Below, in pieces: positions 13,901 to 26,446 of a stretch of 64,000 bases of DNA. The notes under the pieces were generated by a model. It was given only the letters and a program-made list of their open reading frames with translations, was not told the origin of the DNA and ran no database searches. This stretch comes from Adineta ricciae. Taxonomy: Eukaryota; Rotifera; Eurotatoria; Adinetida; Adinetidae. Within the stretch, counting starts at the first letter, position 1, and each line of letters begins with the position of its first letter. Location of the stretch: positions 1 through 64,000 of the forward strand of contig CAJNOJ010000046.1 in the NCBI GenBank assembly GCA_905250025.1, written 5' to 3'. A program made the position numbers and the translations under genes.

Positions 13901-14131
13901 AAATGAATCAAAGTGTTGACAATCTATCGAGAACATACGGAAATGGGGTAAGTGGTGAAAGCGTAATCTAATCCAACAATTTTATCCTCTCTACTTTAGA
14001 TGACTCCCATTCATATGGATCCACATGCTGATCTCTACGCTACAGTTCATAAAACTCGCTCACAACAAGTTCAACCAGCAACATGGAATCAACTAAGTCA
14101 TCCATCTGCATCACCTGATTCATGGGTATAA
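10955..14131 (+). CDS. Delta-catenin/p120-family armadillo protein with PDZ ligand
   Basis: A cell-junction protein of the p120/delta-catenin/ARVCF/PKP4 group, which binds the juxtamembrane tail of cadherins. Nine exons (10955-11447, 11509-11682, 11767-11886, 11983-12239, 12292-12560, 12671-13149, 13205-13822, 13877-13947, 14000-14131) sum to 2613 bases in frame, giving 870 residues. The first ~260 residues are polar and charged. Armadillo repeats follow, with typical helix motifs such as KENAAAYLQHLCY, KNACGALRNLCYG, VTAVLWNASSS, MCVLRNLSY and ALRNLAIDPKN. The long basic insert in the middle of the repeats (KQKKSKQ region) is usual for the family. The protein ends SPDSWV, the PDZ-binding tail of CTNND2, ARVCF and PKP4, which p120 itself lacks. 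It therefore represents the ancestral delta-catenin type and cannot be assigned to one vertebrate paralogue. Confidence 0.95.
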
Positions 14132-14475
14132 TCTCAATTGATTCGTAAGCAAACTTTGTCAGATGTAAATTTGCCAACGACTATTACAAGCTAAACGGAG
14201 CGGTTTTGGTCTTCTTTTTATGATGCATTTTGTGCAATCTTTTCGTTAATGTTCAGAGAAAAAATGAATCATGTTTTTTTTTGTCTTATTACGCGAGTTA
14301 ATCGACACATTTAATGTATAAAAGTGTTATTTTCTCTTTAATCAAGTTTGTGTGTGTATACGTTTATTCTGTCATTTCTCTTTTCTTCCCTCGAACACAA
14401 TCTCTTTTATAAAATAAAATCAAGAAATAATCAGATAAAGATTTAAAAAAAGACTCAAATTCAGCGTTTGAATAT
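14132..14475. other. Convergent 3' region of delta-catenin and DRC7
   Basis: 344 bases separate the two stop codons. A plus-strand AATAAA lies at 14413-14418 and a minus-strand AATAAA at 14363-14368, so the two transcripts probably overlap at their 3' ends by several tens of bases. Confidence 0.55.
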
Positions 14476-17400
14476 TAACTATTCTTTTTCTCTGTTGGAA
14501 TAATATATGGTTCTTTCAAACGAGGATCTTCTTGGAGTTTATTTTCCAATTGCATGTACTTCTCAGTTGTTAATTGTCTATGTCTAACAAAAAGAGAAAG
14601 ATATGCAATCATGATCGAAAGATGACATTTGAACAAACCGATCTAATCGTTCTTCGAGTATATGCAAACGAAATTGTGCTTCTTGACATAAACGTTGGTA
14701 CTCGAGTTCATCTTCTTTCGTCATACCAATTTGATGTTTTTGGTACCATTGCTGTTTAGTAAACAGTTCCTGGATTTCACTTTCATATCGTGCTTGCATG
14801 AGATTCGCTTTACGAATTGAACGTTCTTTAAAGTCACGTATCGCAGCAGTACGTAATTGATTGGCAATTTGTGCATTGATTCGACTTGGATTACCTATCA
14901 ACAAATCGATCGGAAAGTGTACGAAAGAAGATTTACGAACTACGAACCAATGGCAGCAAGAAATGGTGCAAGATAGTTTATTTCAGGTATCTTCTTTTTG
15001 TCACTTTCTTCTTTCGCTTTTTTCTCCTAAAGAAATACAATCACGAAGGACTTATTTGCCGAAATCGATGAGTCATTTACCAATGCTTCTCGATATTGTT
15101 TCGCTTTATTGTTTCGATCGGTGTCATAAACACTAACTTCGAGATCGCTTAATAGTTCTTCTTGTTGACGACGATTTTGCAGATCACGTGTCTGTTCAAA
15201 AGATCGATTAATTGATGTATGTGTGTTTAGTGGGAAAAACAGTTTACTTCGTCTTCGGCTTTTCGAACGCGTCGAATAACTTCTTCTTCTTGTTCTAACA
15301 GCTGAAGCACTTTATGATACAAATCACGTTTCGACAATTGCTTGAAATCTTCATCAGCCTGGTAAGCTTCTAATTGATCATCACTCCATTTCAATGTTAC
15401 GGTTTTATCATTCCAATTAGGCTAAATCGAGTTTTATAGGCCTCATCTCATTCATCCTGTGAAGCACTTACTGGTTTGATGAACGTTCTATAAATAAATA
15501 AAAAAAAACAAAGTTATCTATTGTAATCACACACAAGGTTGCAATTCTCAACCTACCTCGTCGATGGTGTAATGTGAATATCATCGCGATGATAAGTAAT
15601 GATGAATTTCTCATCTTTAATCGCATAGACTATTTCACGAACATCGTCATTGGCATTCAATTCTAAATTTCGACCGTATTGTTCGGTAATCGACTAAAGC
15701 GGATGCGGACAAGGAGGAAATCTACATCAATGCTCAAAATAAATTTACTCACAAGAATTGGCCGATTAGTATCCTTATCAGCTGGACCGAATTTTTTCGG
15801 TCGAGGTTCGAATACAGCTTTCCGATATTCAAGAAAGTCATCGCGATTAACAAAATAATCTGTTAATTCAAGTGTAGTTTCGTGTCGTTTAGCTAAGCCA
15901 TCTATACGTGCTTTGTCATAATAGATCATTATACGTTCAAATTCAGGCCCAAAACCGTATGTATGCTCTAAACAGTGATCAAAATGAAGTACTTACGACA
16001 TTCAATGTTAGAATTTACCTTTTAAATGATCAGATCGACCTGGTAAATAGTCTTCGTAGACTATATTACTTCGAACATCATGTCTACGTTCTTCCAGTTT
16101 ATCCTGACGATGAGCATATCTTTGTGTAACATAAATGAGGTCTTTGACTAAATTTCATCAATTGAGATATTGTTGCTTTGAATTGTTCAATGAAACTTAC
16201 AGTCATAATCAGCAAATTCGGATACTTTAAGAATAATACCATCTTTCATATGATATGGTGCATATTTTTCTACTCGAGTCTTCTTATAGAAATATGTTTT
16301 ACGGCAATGTGGATATCGCTCTTGAAATTCTATTAAAGATATCATTTGTCAAACTTTGAACTTCTCAAATGGTCATACCTTTCTTCGTTAAAACAAGATG
16401 ATCAACCCATGATGGAGGTAGTTCGATATCCTTTTGCGTGACTTCAGTACTTGGCTATGAAATAGATTCGAGTATGTATGTGAACTTTCCTAAAGGCAAA
16501 CAAAGGTTTCAACTTACTTTCTCGTCTTCTTCATCGAGAATTGCTGAATTGCCTACAGTATTTAACGTAGCTGTTAATGTGCCACGTAAATTTGCCGAAT
16601 ATGTAAACATAAATTCCCATCGTGCTTGATCATTCAAATCGAATTGAAGTGACTGAAAACATTTTCAATCATTTATTCTCTGATACAATTGCAATATCAA
16701 AACAAACCAACCTCGCAACCATTGGAACAATCTTGAACATTGACCCAATAGTTTTGATGATTCCAAACACTCTCGATACCTAAGTACTCCACATCGTTTG
16801 TTGCTTTGCCATAGCCTGTTGTTGGTTCAATAAAAAATGCTTCGGGTACTTCACGTTTACCGGAGAGAACTAAGACCCAAGCATGTACTCGAATACCATA
16901 GAGTGGATCAGGTAATGGTTTTTCAATTTCCTGTAAATGGAACAATCTTTTACAAAACATCAATGAATTTCTTTGTAAAAATTACCGCAATTCGTCGATT
17001 TTCTTCTTCTTGTTTGCGATCTTTTTCTGCTTGAATTTGATCCAGTTTTCGTTGACGCATATAAGCATCGTATTTCGATGTTAAATCTTTGGGCGGTTTA
17101 ACTGTATATTTTTTATATGGAGGTTTGACTTTTTCTACACGTTTCTAAAGAAGTTCACCATGAGAAATTCGAAGGAAAAAGTGAATTCAATATACTTCTT
17201 CTTTCTTTTTCATATAAGGATTTGGCAGTCGAGTTGTATCCATGTAGCAAACTTCTCTTGTTGCGTAACCACTGACGACGTAAGCATCGTATCCAGCACC
17301 GATTAATAATGAGCAGAGAAGAGTGGCATAATCAAAACAATTACCACGTTGATCCAAAAGAATTTTTGTTGGTGACCAAAGTGTTTTAGGCTGGAAAGAA

Positions 17401-18134
17401 ACAGATAATGTCGAAAGGTCGATTGAATGAAAAACTCGATTCTCAACATACAATTTCGTGTGGTGGTTCGAGTAATTCATAGTTGAGATGATCAGCGACG
17501 AATTCTGCTGCTGCATCCCATTGAAATAATGTTGAAAATGAAAGTAACGTTGGTTGAACTGTTGTGCAAACAAATTTCTACGGAAAATTGATTTTATTCA
17601 TAAAATTAGAAGTAGACGTTAAATTATTAGAGTACATACTTGTACACCACATTCATTGTATGGATTTAAAAAAAGTGGTTTGCGATCGCGATAAAGATGA
17701 TGATATTGTCGACGAAAATTTTCAATGAATGTCAAGATCAATTGTTCTTTTTTCGAGTTCGATCGATATGATACAGGATAATTCTCAGGATGATCACAAA
17801 CAACAACTGGTCTGCAAGCAAAAACATGTTTAAGTTACGAAAAGTTGCTGTTTTAGACAAAGAACGAACGGAGGAAACATATCAGGCGCAATGATCGGTT
17901 GTAATTGAACTTTTGGTGGTGAATTATCTTCGTGTTGACCGTTTTCTTCATCGATAAGTTGATCTGTTGTTTCTTCATTCGCATCTGGTGTGTTTTCTCC
18001 ATCTTGATCATGCTCTGCGCGTGACTATGAACACATAAAAAGGGAGTTGAGTACTTCTTTTATCAATAAGAGAACTTTCTAACTTCGTGTCCATCAGTTT
18101 TAATCAAATGCTCGGAAACTGTATGGTCCGTCAT
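14476..18134 (-). CDS. DRC7: Dynein regulatory complex subunit 7 (DRC7/CCDC135/lobo)
   Basis: A subunit of the nexin-dynein regulatory complex of motile cilia and flagella. Many short exons join across small introns into about 800-850 residues (human DRC7 is 874). A polar acidic N-terminus precedes a stretch containing RDRKPLFLNPYNECGVQ and KFVCTTVQPTLL. The transglutaminase-like core follows, LDQRGNCFDYATLLCSLL then GAGYDAYVVSGYATREVC, nearly the family consensus. Next come a charged linker with coiled-coil character, the IRVHAWVLVLSGKREVPEAF and FIEPTTGY segments, and a long C-terminal coiled coil. The start at 18134 gives a short first exon (MTDHTVSEHLIKTDGHE) and is the least certain part; the end, TEKKNS then TAA, is clear. 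The gene implies ciliated cells. Confidence 0.93.
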
Positions 18135-18698
18135 CGTTGACAAGTAAAACACCTTTTCTACGGTTAACTAGAAACTGTTTCTACATCACCATTTTGTTGT
18201 TTAACTCCATTGACAACCAACCTTTCTATGCTATTGGTTATTTTCAACCAATCGAGGCAAGTCTGCCATGCTTTCTATTTTTTCTCAAGTGTTCATCTGC
18301 CGCTTTAGCTTTTGGGGAGACAGATGTTCATACGGCTATGAGACGATAATTTATCGCTGAGACAAATGACAGTTACGACATGAATTGCGTTACCTGACAT
18401 TTTCTGTTTGGTATGCATTCAGACAGGTCTTCTTCGATTGTGTATAGTATGTTTTTATTTTTGACTCTTGATATCTTGTGATGATCACTATATGGACGAC
18501 TCATTTTGAAATTTTAAGGAATAATAAGGTTGATTTTTATTGTAGGACGCGAGGAAAAGAGCCTGTTTTATAAACAAGTAGTCAATAAATTTAGAGAAGT
18601 CAGATTACATTATTCTACGATACAATACAAAAAAAAGATTAGAGAAAAATTGTTCTGTGAATTTAGTTTTTTCTTTGGCCTGTTGTTTCATTCGATCT
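18135..18698. other. Intergenic, DRC7 upstream region
   Basis: 564 bases between the DRC7 start and the end of the next minus-strand gene. It holds the DRC7 promoter region and the 3' UTR of the membrane-protein gene. No coding frame is supported. Confidence 0.5.
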
Positions 18699-19571
18699 TT
18701 AACGAAGTGAAAATGGAAGAAGATTAGAGTGAATACCACCAGAGAGTAATTTGTAAAGAAAGAGACCATAAGCTGTGAATGTAGCAACGGCATTGATTGT
18801 GTAACCAAATGTACGTGCGGGATGATTGATCGCTGCATCAAATGTATAGCGACTAGAAATAGATGTAAATACATATTTGATTAACAAAATTTGTGAGTCC
18901 ACTTACCCAAGAATAAACAAGCCTGATAAAGCAGGAATTATACGAAGATTGTTTGCTTCGAGCACAGATGCTAAAGCGAGTTTAGCTGCAGTAAATGCAA
19001 GAAATGATTCAGTTGTATTCGTTAGAATTCGTTGTGTCATTTGTAAGTGATGATTGCCTTCTGAGGATGTTGGTTCAATTCCATCTGAAGAAAATCAATA
19101 TTGTTTCTACATCGACATCAAAGTCCACTTACATTTAGAACGAACGCCAATAACGCACCATATAGCGGTGACCATTGAAATACCCTACGAAGAAAGAAGT
19201 TTTGTCGTAATACAAATGTTCAAATTCAGAACTCATTTTACCTCAAGACCTGTCCAGCGGAGGGCATCTAAAGAGAGAAAACAAAACGAAATGCATTTCA
19301 AACATTGAGATTTCTGTCGAATATAACATACAAGCGACACGGTCAGCAGCTGATGATAAAATTGGAATACCAAGAGCCGGAATATTTCGGTTAGCTAAAA
19401 GAAGAAGACCACCGCTGACACCTAAGCCAGCTAAGATGTAGGGACCATTTTGTTTAAGCTCGAATTCAATTGTACGAGCTGTTTCCTTGACACGTGATGA
19501 CGAAGACTAAAAATAAAACCTTGAATATGTCACTAATTTTTACATAACATTTTACATACAGAATTAGCCAT
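18699..19571 (-). CDS. Small multi-pass membrane protein, possibly MAPEG family
   Basis: Five exons read from the minus strand: a four-codon first exon MANS, then SSSSRVKETARTIEFELKQ, then hydrophobic stretches, ending GGIHSNLLPFSLR. I see about four membrane segments: near YILAGLGVSGGLLLLA, GISMVTAIWCVIGV, TESFLAFTAAKLALAS to IIPALSGLFILG, and TINAVATFTAYGLFLYKLL. The arrangement QRILTNTTESF...LFILGR...HPARTFGY recalls the MAPEG pattern (Asn and Glu in one helix, then GR, then a short loop with R..G). The family assignment is tentative, and a TMEM79-like protein is another possibility. Splicing phases agree through all junctions, so the gene itself is well supported. No signal peptide is visible. 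Confidence 0.72.
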
Positions 19572-20197
19572 TTCTTATCGATTTAATCAAATGAAATGTT
19601 GATCTATAATGAAAAGACGGCTTATGGATTAGTCGACATTTAACTCGAAACTTTAGACGATGTGAATGATTTCTGAATTTATTTCTCTCTCTCACACTTT
19701 CTACTCTTTTCTCTTTCTATCGTCCTTTATTTTTCAACAATACCACAATATTGTAAGAGCATGTACGGTGGTAGATTGGATAGAAAAAGGAGGAAAACGG
19801 CGATGATGGCGAACGCCATAAGTAATACTTCGTCGGTCGAGAAAAGAAAAAAGAATGCGGAGCAAATGTGTTCGTCTAGCTGACGTAAATTGTCTGCCTA
19901 GTTGATGCAACAGACGGCGAGGATGAGGGAACTAAAAGGAAAAAAAAACAGAGAAAAGAAAAAACGTGACGAATCGACAGAAAAAATCGAGCCGACCAAT
20001 GTACTCAAATCTTATGTAATACAGCAACCAGTTTGACCTTATAACTCTGAAACAATCCGATGACAGAAATAGCAACTATCCCAAAGTGAAAATCGAAAGA
20101 ATCTGTTTCATCGATGGATCATTATTGAACCATCTGTTCAATGTAAAATATCACAATTTATTTATGAGTTGATATTTTAAAAACTAGGAAGTTAAAT
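19572..20197. other. Intergenic region with purine-rich tracts
   Basis: About 630 bases between the membrane-protein start and the FAM234-like stop. It contains A/G-rich runs around 19780-19980 and no coding frame that I can support. Confidence 0.5.
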
Positions 20198-23100
20198 TCA
20201 ATTATTTGCATGACAATCACCATTGATTCCCATATAAGCTGGCCAAATTTGTTGCTTATATGGTAGAAGGTTATTATTTTCATTGATCACTTGACAATTC
20301 GAGGAATTATTTCGTTCACATTCCATATTCTGAAAATGAAGTCGAAAACGATAAACAGTTAATTGTCCTAGTTGTTTTTTGAATGGATTTGACATCGATG
20401 TTTGCACTTGATCGATTAAATCCGGAGATATTTTCAGTATGGTCTCACGTAAGCGAGTTTTGTTTGTACAAATTTCTTCTATATAATGTTCATATGCATC
20501 GTGATCCATTCCGTATACAATTGCTACAAGATAAACAATAGAAAAACGTTTATTGGTGCAGAAGGATTGGTTTACGATTTGTTGGTTTTAGTCGATCTTC
20601 TTCTTTCGCCATGCCTTCTTCGATACAAGCCCGTTCATCTGCGTGCAATAGTATAGATGTATCAGAATGAATCCAATAGGTTGCGAAAATCAAATCGATC
20701 GTTGATTTGGAATTCAATTGGAATGAAGGTGCCAACGTTCCTGAAAACAAGATTTCATGTGGATGAATTCAAATCGATGCTTTTGCTTTCTACCAGTCGA
20801 AATCGTTCGTTGTAGTCCGCCATTATCGTGTGGACCCACATGCCGCTTGTATCTCTTTCGAATTAAACGAAAATCAGTATTTTCCTTATTATCGTCATTC
20901 GATGCAAATTCATCATTAATCTCATCAGATGCAGACGGTTGACTTGGATCTTCCGTTGGTTTTCCCTTTTCAGAAAAATACCATGAGAACACAAACTTAA
21001 GTTTCTATGTCTAACCTCCATGTAATTATCCAATCGTACCCACGATCGATATGTCGATGCGTGTTCAGGATGTTGTCGAAGAAATCTCTTTATATCGATT
21101 GAATTTGGTCGAGCAGTACTTCGTTCAATAGCTACATGATGATCTAAATACACAAAGACTCAAAACGTTTTTATTTACAATCCACTTTTGTTTACTTGAA
21201 TTGTAGATCAAAACACCAGGTGGTTTCATAGATTGTGTTAAACCATGAAGCGCAGTAAAACTTGTTGTTTGGTATCTCAATTTACACATATCAGCATGTG
21301 AAAGAAGAGCACTCGGTGTATCTATATTCAAAGAATCAATTTCCGCTTCTCGCAAAATAATCGTCGTACTTTTATCATAGTCTATTTTTCTGTCATCATC
21401 ATTATTATCGATCCCGTCGCATTCACCCATCCAATAAATGAACATGTCATGTCCATGTTGTTTGAAACTAACTAGAATAGCAGTGTATAAGAGTAGTTTT
21501 CGAAGTCAATAAGAAGAAGAAAACTCAACTAGTTAATGGAGAACTTTGTACGCCGATAGTTTGTTCGATTGGTTTATCGAGTATTGTTTTGCCTGTCAAG
21601 CCATCAAGAATAGTTGTCTAATTAAACAAAAGAAACGTTTCTTCATGGAAATCAACTTTGTTGCCATACCTGTGCACTATAGTACAATGGATATCCAGGT
21701 CCGGTTTGATAATGAATCATTATATCTGGTGTATCATCATCATTGAAATATCCAACTGCAGGTGAGCTGAAACAAGAATATGAAAATGAAATGATATGAA
21801 CGAAAATATGTACTTCATCTACCTGTACGTTTCCGAACTGAGAAACGTTCGTTTCCACAGCTGTTTGAACGTTTTCCCATCAAATGCAAATAGAGTTGAA
21901 TTATACAAAGGAATAATAATATCTTCGATTTTATCGTCATTCACATCAATTAGAACCGGAGGTGTCATCACGCCTTTAAACCTATCCCTAATGATTTCAG
22001 TGTACTAAATAGAAGAAATATGATTGCGGATTTAACGAAATCTTTGATAGGCACCGGTGTTGCACAATATTCTGTAAAACATTTCAGATCGAATGCATAT
22101 AGAGCTCCACCATGTGTTTCTCCACCGGTTCCGATAAGAATATATTCTTCCTTGACAGATCTTTTCAATAATTGAGGAGAATAATAAGATTCCATTCGAT
22201 CAGGAACGATCGACATATTTAATAGTTTACCAGTTTTTGTACTAATCAGAAGCACTTCGCCTGCTAATCTAACTACATCGTCTAACAGAGAAAAATCGGC
22301 AATATTTTCAAACGATTATTTCATATTAGAACTAACGTGGTTTTCGTATGGGATCACCACCATGCACAGTAATAACATCATTGACACCATCATTATCAAA
22401 ATCCTTTTCTAAATACAATGGTGTATAAAAGTTCATCGTTGCATTGCGTATATCATTATCAAATGTCCATATCAATGAACCTGTCTTGCTACTGATAGCT
22501 TCGAACGTCTAAAAATAAAAACGTTTAAAGAAGAGATGTTAAAATATGGTTCAAAGCTGTTGAACTTACTCCTCCTCGTCCGCCAGTTAAACAATCCGGA
22601 ATATAATCACCATCGATATCTCGTTGACAATTCAACGCAAACACTTCGTGATTGGATTTGTTGTAACTCCATAAAAGTTGTCCATTACGACCATCTAAAG
22701 CCTAATGGGACTATGTTTTCAACTAATTATGATCAAATCGTATTCGGTACTTTCACACCCCCATTACATGGAGAAATTCCATCGAAATAAAGATCACACA
22801 GCAATTGATTATCGGCTAAAGTATCCACACCTGTGCCGTAACCGAAGATAACATCGAGTATACCGTCAGAATTGCAATCGACTAGACGAAAAGCTGTTTC
22901 GGTTAACAATTTTGGAAAACCGCTGGTCCAAATCAGTTCGATTTCGACGTTCTCTTTTGATTGGGTTTTTACATTGAAAGGATGGAATATATAAGAACTG
23001 AATAGGACAAGTATCGTCGCAAACAAAAGTGAAGAAAACAATATACAACAAAAGCAAAGTCGTAAACATCTTCCAGGTTTTTTATGCCTAGATTACAGAA

Positions 23101-23269
23101 AACAAGTCAAAGTCCATCTAATAAGAAAACATTATTTTTATTCTACTGACCTGACTGCTAACTTGTAATCACTTTCATCCTTCTGCTCATTATTCAGTAG
23201 TGCTCCTTGAACATCTTCTGCTACTACCATTTCTTCGAGCTCATAACTTTCCATAATAGTTGTATTCAT
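20198..23269 (-). CDS. FAM234-like single-pass membrane protein with FG-GAP beta-propeller
   Basis: A type II membrane protein of the FAM234A/B (ITFG3) family; its role is poorly known. The N-terminus is cytoplasmic and acidic (MNTTIMESYELEEM). One membrane segment (CCILFSSLLFATILVLFSSY) follows a basic, Cys-containing stretch. The extracellular part has repeated FG-GAP-type blades with calcium-loop motifs: DCNSDGILDVIFGYGTG, DIDGDYIPDCLTGG, DFDNDGVNDVITVHGG, DVNDDKIEDIIIPLYN and YFNDDDTPDIMIHY. The C-terminal part includes a block typical of the family (FIYWMGECDG...) and ends YMGINGDCHANN. At least ten short introns interrupt the gene. An in-frame Met lies upstream at 23437, but the residues it adds are Lys/Arg-rich and unlike coding sequence, so 23269 is preferred; 23254 is also possible. 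Confidence 0.85.
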
Positions 23270-24184
23270 AGTTGTGAGCGAATTAAAAGTATGTAGTATG
23301 TTGCTGAGCACGTTTTCTTTTTCTTTTCTTCTTTCCAATATTAATGAGTTTCTATCTAAATATTCCTTTTTTCTCCGATTCTTCTTCTTTTTTCGTTCCG
23401 TTCTCAACAGTTTTCTTTGTAACAAGAGACACAACAAACGTTCTCTTTCTGCTTTTTCCTCTTTCTCTTAACCATAATCCAACAATGAACTATTAGCTCG
23501 ACATTCTATTCGAAGCTGTGTCTATTCAGCATATCAGAGCTCATCTCGATACCGTGCAACAATCAGTTCTATTTTGGTTCGTGGATCAATTAAAAAGATT
23601 GCAAACAATCAATGCAGTCATGTAACTGATAAGCCTATTGAGAATCTTGATAGCGAATATGAACGCACGTGAGGTATATATAGTTTCAATAACGTTGAAA
23701 AATCAGAAATGCATGAATACGTGGAAAATATAAATTAACAATGATTTATAATTTATGACGAATAAGCTTGATTTGATTGAAGCAATAAATACGATTAACT
23801 GTTATGCAAAAAAACATACAGTAGACTGTTGCTGTAGCAAATATAAAACCAGATTCAACAAACAAATGATATTCTATTTTATCTTCGCTGAGTACATCGG
23901 CGTGATCGATGCTAGAGGGTAGAAAACAATCGTTTGGATCAAGCTTTTTTCGTCGCGGATTATTGCATATGCGAAATGTCCTTTTTAAAATCCGTTCAAT
24001 TCAATGTATTTTTAACAGATTCCTGACATCTGATCAAACAGAAGAATAGTTCAAACAAATATTTTCAGTAAGATGCGATTGATCATAACGGCAGCTTGTA
24101 CGTATCTATATAAATGAATGGCAATGTTTCATACAAGCACTAACAATTTTCGATTCGAACTTCACCGAATTTGCACTCATTGCT
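23270..24184. other. Intergenic between FAM234-like gene and dioxygenase copy A
   Basis: The upstream regions of two divergent genes. The sequence is AT-rich. I see no supported coding frame, apart from a possible alternative first exon for copy A at 24074-24097 beginning MRLIITAA. Confidence 0.45.
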
Positions 24185-25165
24185 ATGATGAAATATATTT
24201 TGTGTTCCTCTCTGTTCACTGCTTTAGTATCATTGTCACATTAATCGGATAAGTGTTCAGTAGACTCTTTATATTCCTCAATCGTAGAATATCTATCTCG
24301 TCGTATTACAGCTCTTTCGCAATCATTGAAACGATGCCGTGGTGATACAACGTGTGTGTTCATATCTGAAGTTACCGAATGTCCCTACTATTGGAACACA
24401 ACACTCATGAGACAAAACATATTGTAATTTCTACAGTTTCATCTTCATCTCCATTATCACATTTATCTCTTGCAGAGAAGACCGCGACGGAATTCCACTT
24501 CGTATTCAAATCCTGGTCAACGACGTCAACACCTGCACACCCATTGCTAACGCGGCTGTCACCATGTGGCACTGTGATGCAGGTGGCATCTACTCACATT
24601 ACATCCAAGCCAGTCAAAACGTTCAAAATCCACAAAAAGACAATTCTACATTTCTTCGAGGTACCGTCCTTCTTGCTCTCTCACTCTTTTCATTTCAATC
24701 ACCATGTTTAAACATGTAGGTATCCTGCTGACCGATGTGAATGGTCTTGTAACATTTGACACGATCTATCCAGGATGGTACATTGGCAGATCAATTCATA
24801 TCCATGTGAAAGTGCATCTTGGTGGAACTTATGTGAATGAATCGAGTTACTATTCTGGTGCGAAGTATGTTCATACTGGTCAATTGTTTTTCAATGATTC
24901 GTTCAGTGATCTGGTGAATCAACAGGCACCGTACACCAATCACACAGGTAGTCGCACGTTGAACAGCCAGGATGGTATCTATGCATTGACAAATGTGTAC
25001 ACGTTGCTGAATGTTCAATATATGAATTCAGACGGTGGCTTCAGTAGTGGTTTATTCACTTCAATAACTCTTGGTGTTACATCACTTGACAGTGAATCAA
25101 CCACATTATCATCAGTACCAACAACAACAACAACAGCAGCAGCAGCAGAATCAGAAAAAGACTGA
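24185..25165 (+). CDS. Secreted intradiol ring-cleavage dioxygenase, copy A (ends uncertain)
   Basis: Copy A of a tandem pair. The family opens catechol-type aromatic rings with non-haem Fe(III). Core exons 24312-24423, 24476-24660 and 24720-25165 encode the same catalytic core as copy B, including GIYSHY, YPGWYIGRS and IHIH, which supply the Tyr, Tyr, His, His iron ligands. A hydrophobic leader, MMKYILCSSLFTALVS, starts at 24185, but its GT donors do not match the phase of the acceptor at 24311. The true first exon may instead be near 24074, or the 5' end may be damaged. The conserved EGPYY motif reads ECPYY here. The tail after the core is Ser/Thr-rich and stops at 25165. A second frame then stays open to about 25408 with Thr/Pro/Arg-rich coding-like sequence, so the tail is either spliced or broken. 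Possibly a decaying gene with a restored core. Confidence 0.6.
24381..24986 (+). repeat. Near-identical duplicated block, left copy
   Basis: 606 bases matching 26629-27234 at every position except one (A at 24453, G at 26701). The block covers two introns as well as exons. Divergence on both sides begins abruptly. Confidence 0.95.
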
Positions 25166-26446
25166 TACAACTTAAGAAACAGCAAGCGAAACAACTTTAG
25201 TCACCACCACCACGTCACGTACAACAACTACTACTAAGCGTGGAAGACATCCAGATCGACACCCTCCAAGTAATCAGCAACCAGACCACGCGCCAAATCG
25301 TCCCAAACCTTGGTTCTCAACACGGTTTACAAAACCATCCACAACGTGGCCCAAGCCGTCATTGAACGAAGGGCGATTGGAATTTACCAGGAGTACAGAC
25401 GTTTTTTAAGAATTTTTCTCTGTACTAACTAGCATCTGCTGTGTTAACCCAGCATTCGTTTTGTTTGAATAGAAGTTTAATCAGTTTATGAACGTTAAAA
25501 AGATGCATACATAACGGACAAGAAACATTCGAAACTGATTATAGCACTGATGGGTGTACGCACTAATACAGTAGAAGACTTTTGGAGAAAATATAGAGAT
25601 CGAGTGGCAGACGTCACTTGATCTAATGGTATCAAGATTGTGTAAGAAGACGACATTAGAAAAAATTTCAAAACGTTCTATAAATTTCGTGTTTTTATCC
25701 ATTTCTTGATTTGGCTATCTACTCTAAACATCAGGTGAAATCGACGAAGCATCACTCTGATACTATACAAGGTTATTGTGGAGAATCTTATAAATTTTCT
25801 CTAGGAGTCCGTTTCATATCAGTTGAATGGGTTCTTCAAGTATCTCACTTATCCTATAAAATAATTATAAATGTAGTATTTTTAATGTTGTTTAATAGTA
25901 AGACTTCCTTTAGTAACTTTCTACCTAATGAAGAGAAAAGTTTAACATTACTACGTCTTCTAGATGTACTTTTTCTCCTTCCTTTCGTCTCGATCACAAT
26001 CAATATGAAAAAAGTTTTGTCCTATTATCTTGTTTTTCAATTTTCTCCTTTCGAAACTAACATGATTCATGCACTGGAATACCTGAATAATTTCTCAGTC
26101 ATGAGATGAAAGATAATGTTTCTCAAAAGAGTTTCAGTTCAAAATACGATTTCAAAAATAATCACACAGCCGAATGTACTTTTTTAACATTATCTTACAG
26201 ATTTTTTACTGACGATGTACTTTTAAAAGACTCAAAACAACCCACCATGTCATACACACCGTTTTATAGACTCTTCACTTTCAATGGTAATATTATATGG
26301 CTAGTCATCGGCTCGTTATATAAATGGATAGAATTCTGACGACAAAATTAATTGCGAATATTTGTCACAGAAACATCTCTATTTTCTATAGCTTTACACA
26401 TTTTTCATTGTCATTATACGGATACTAACATATTCTTGACACAACG
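25166..26446. other. Spacer between the two dioxygenase copies
   Basis: The first ~240 bases contain the coding-like Thr/Pro-rich second frame that may be the lost tail of copy A (about 25190-25408). The rest is AT-rich DNA with open frames of up to 132 codons that resemble no protein. It must contain the promoter of copy B. Confidence 0.5.

Noticed and set aside
23270-23437. Upstream Met at 23437 for the FAM234-like protein
   Set aside because: The added residues are a Lys/Arg/Leu-rich run typical of translated T-rich UTR, and homologues start with a short acidic tail.
25711-26339. Open frames of 132 and 77 codons between the dioxygenase copies
   Set aside because: Composition is like translated AT-rich spacer. 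No motif, no splice support, and they overlap the probable upstream region of copy B.
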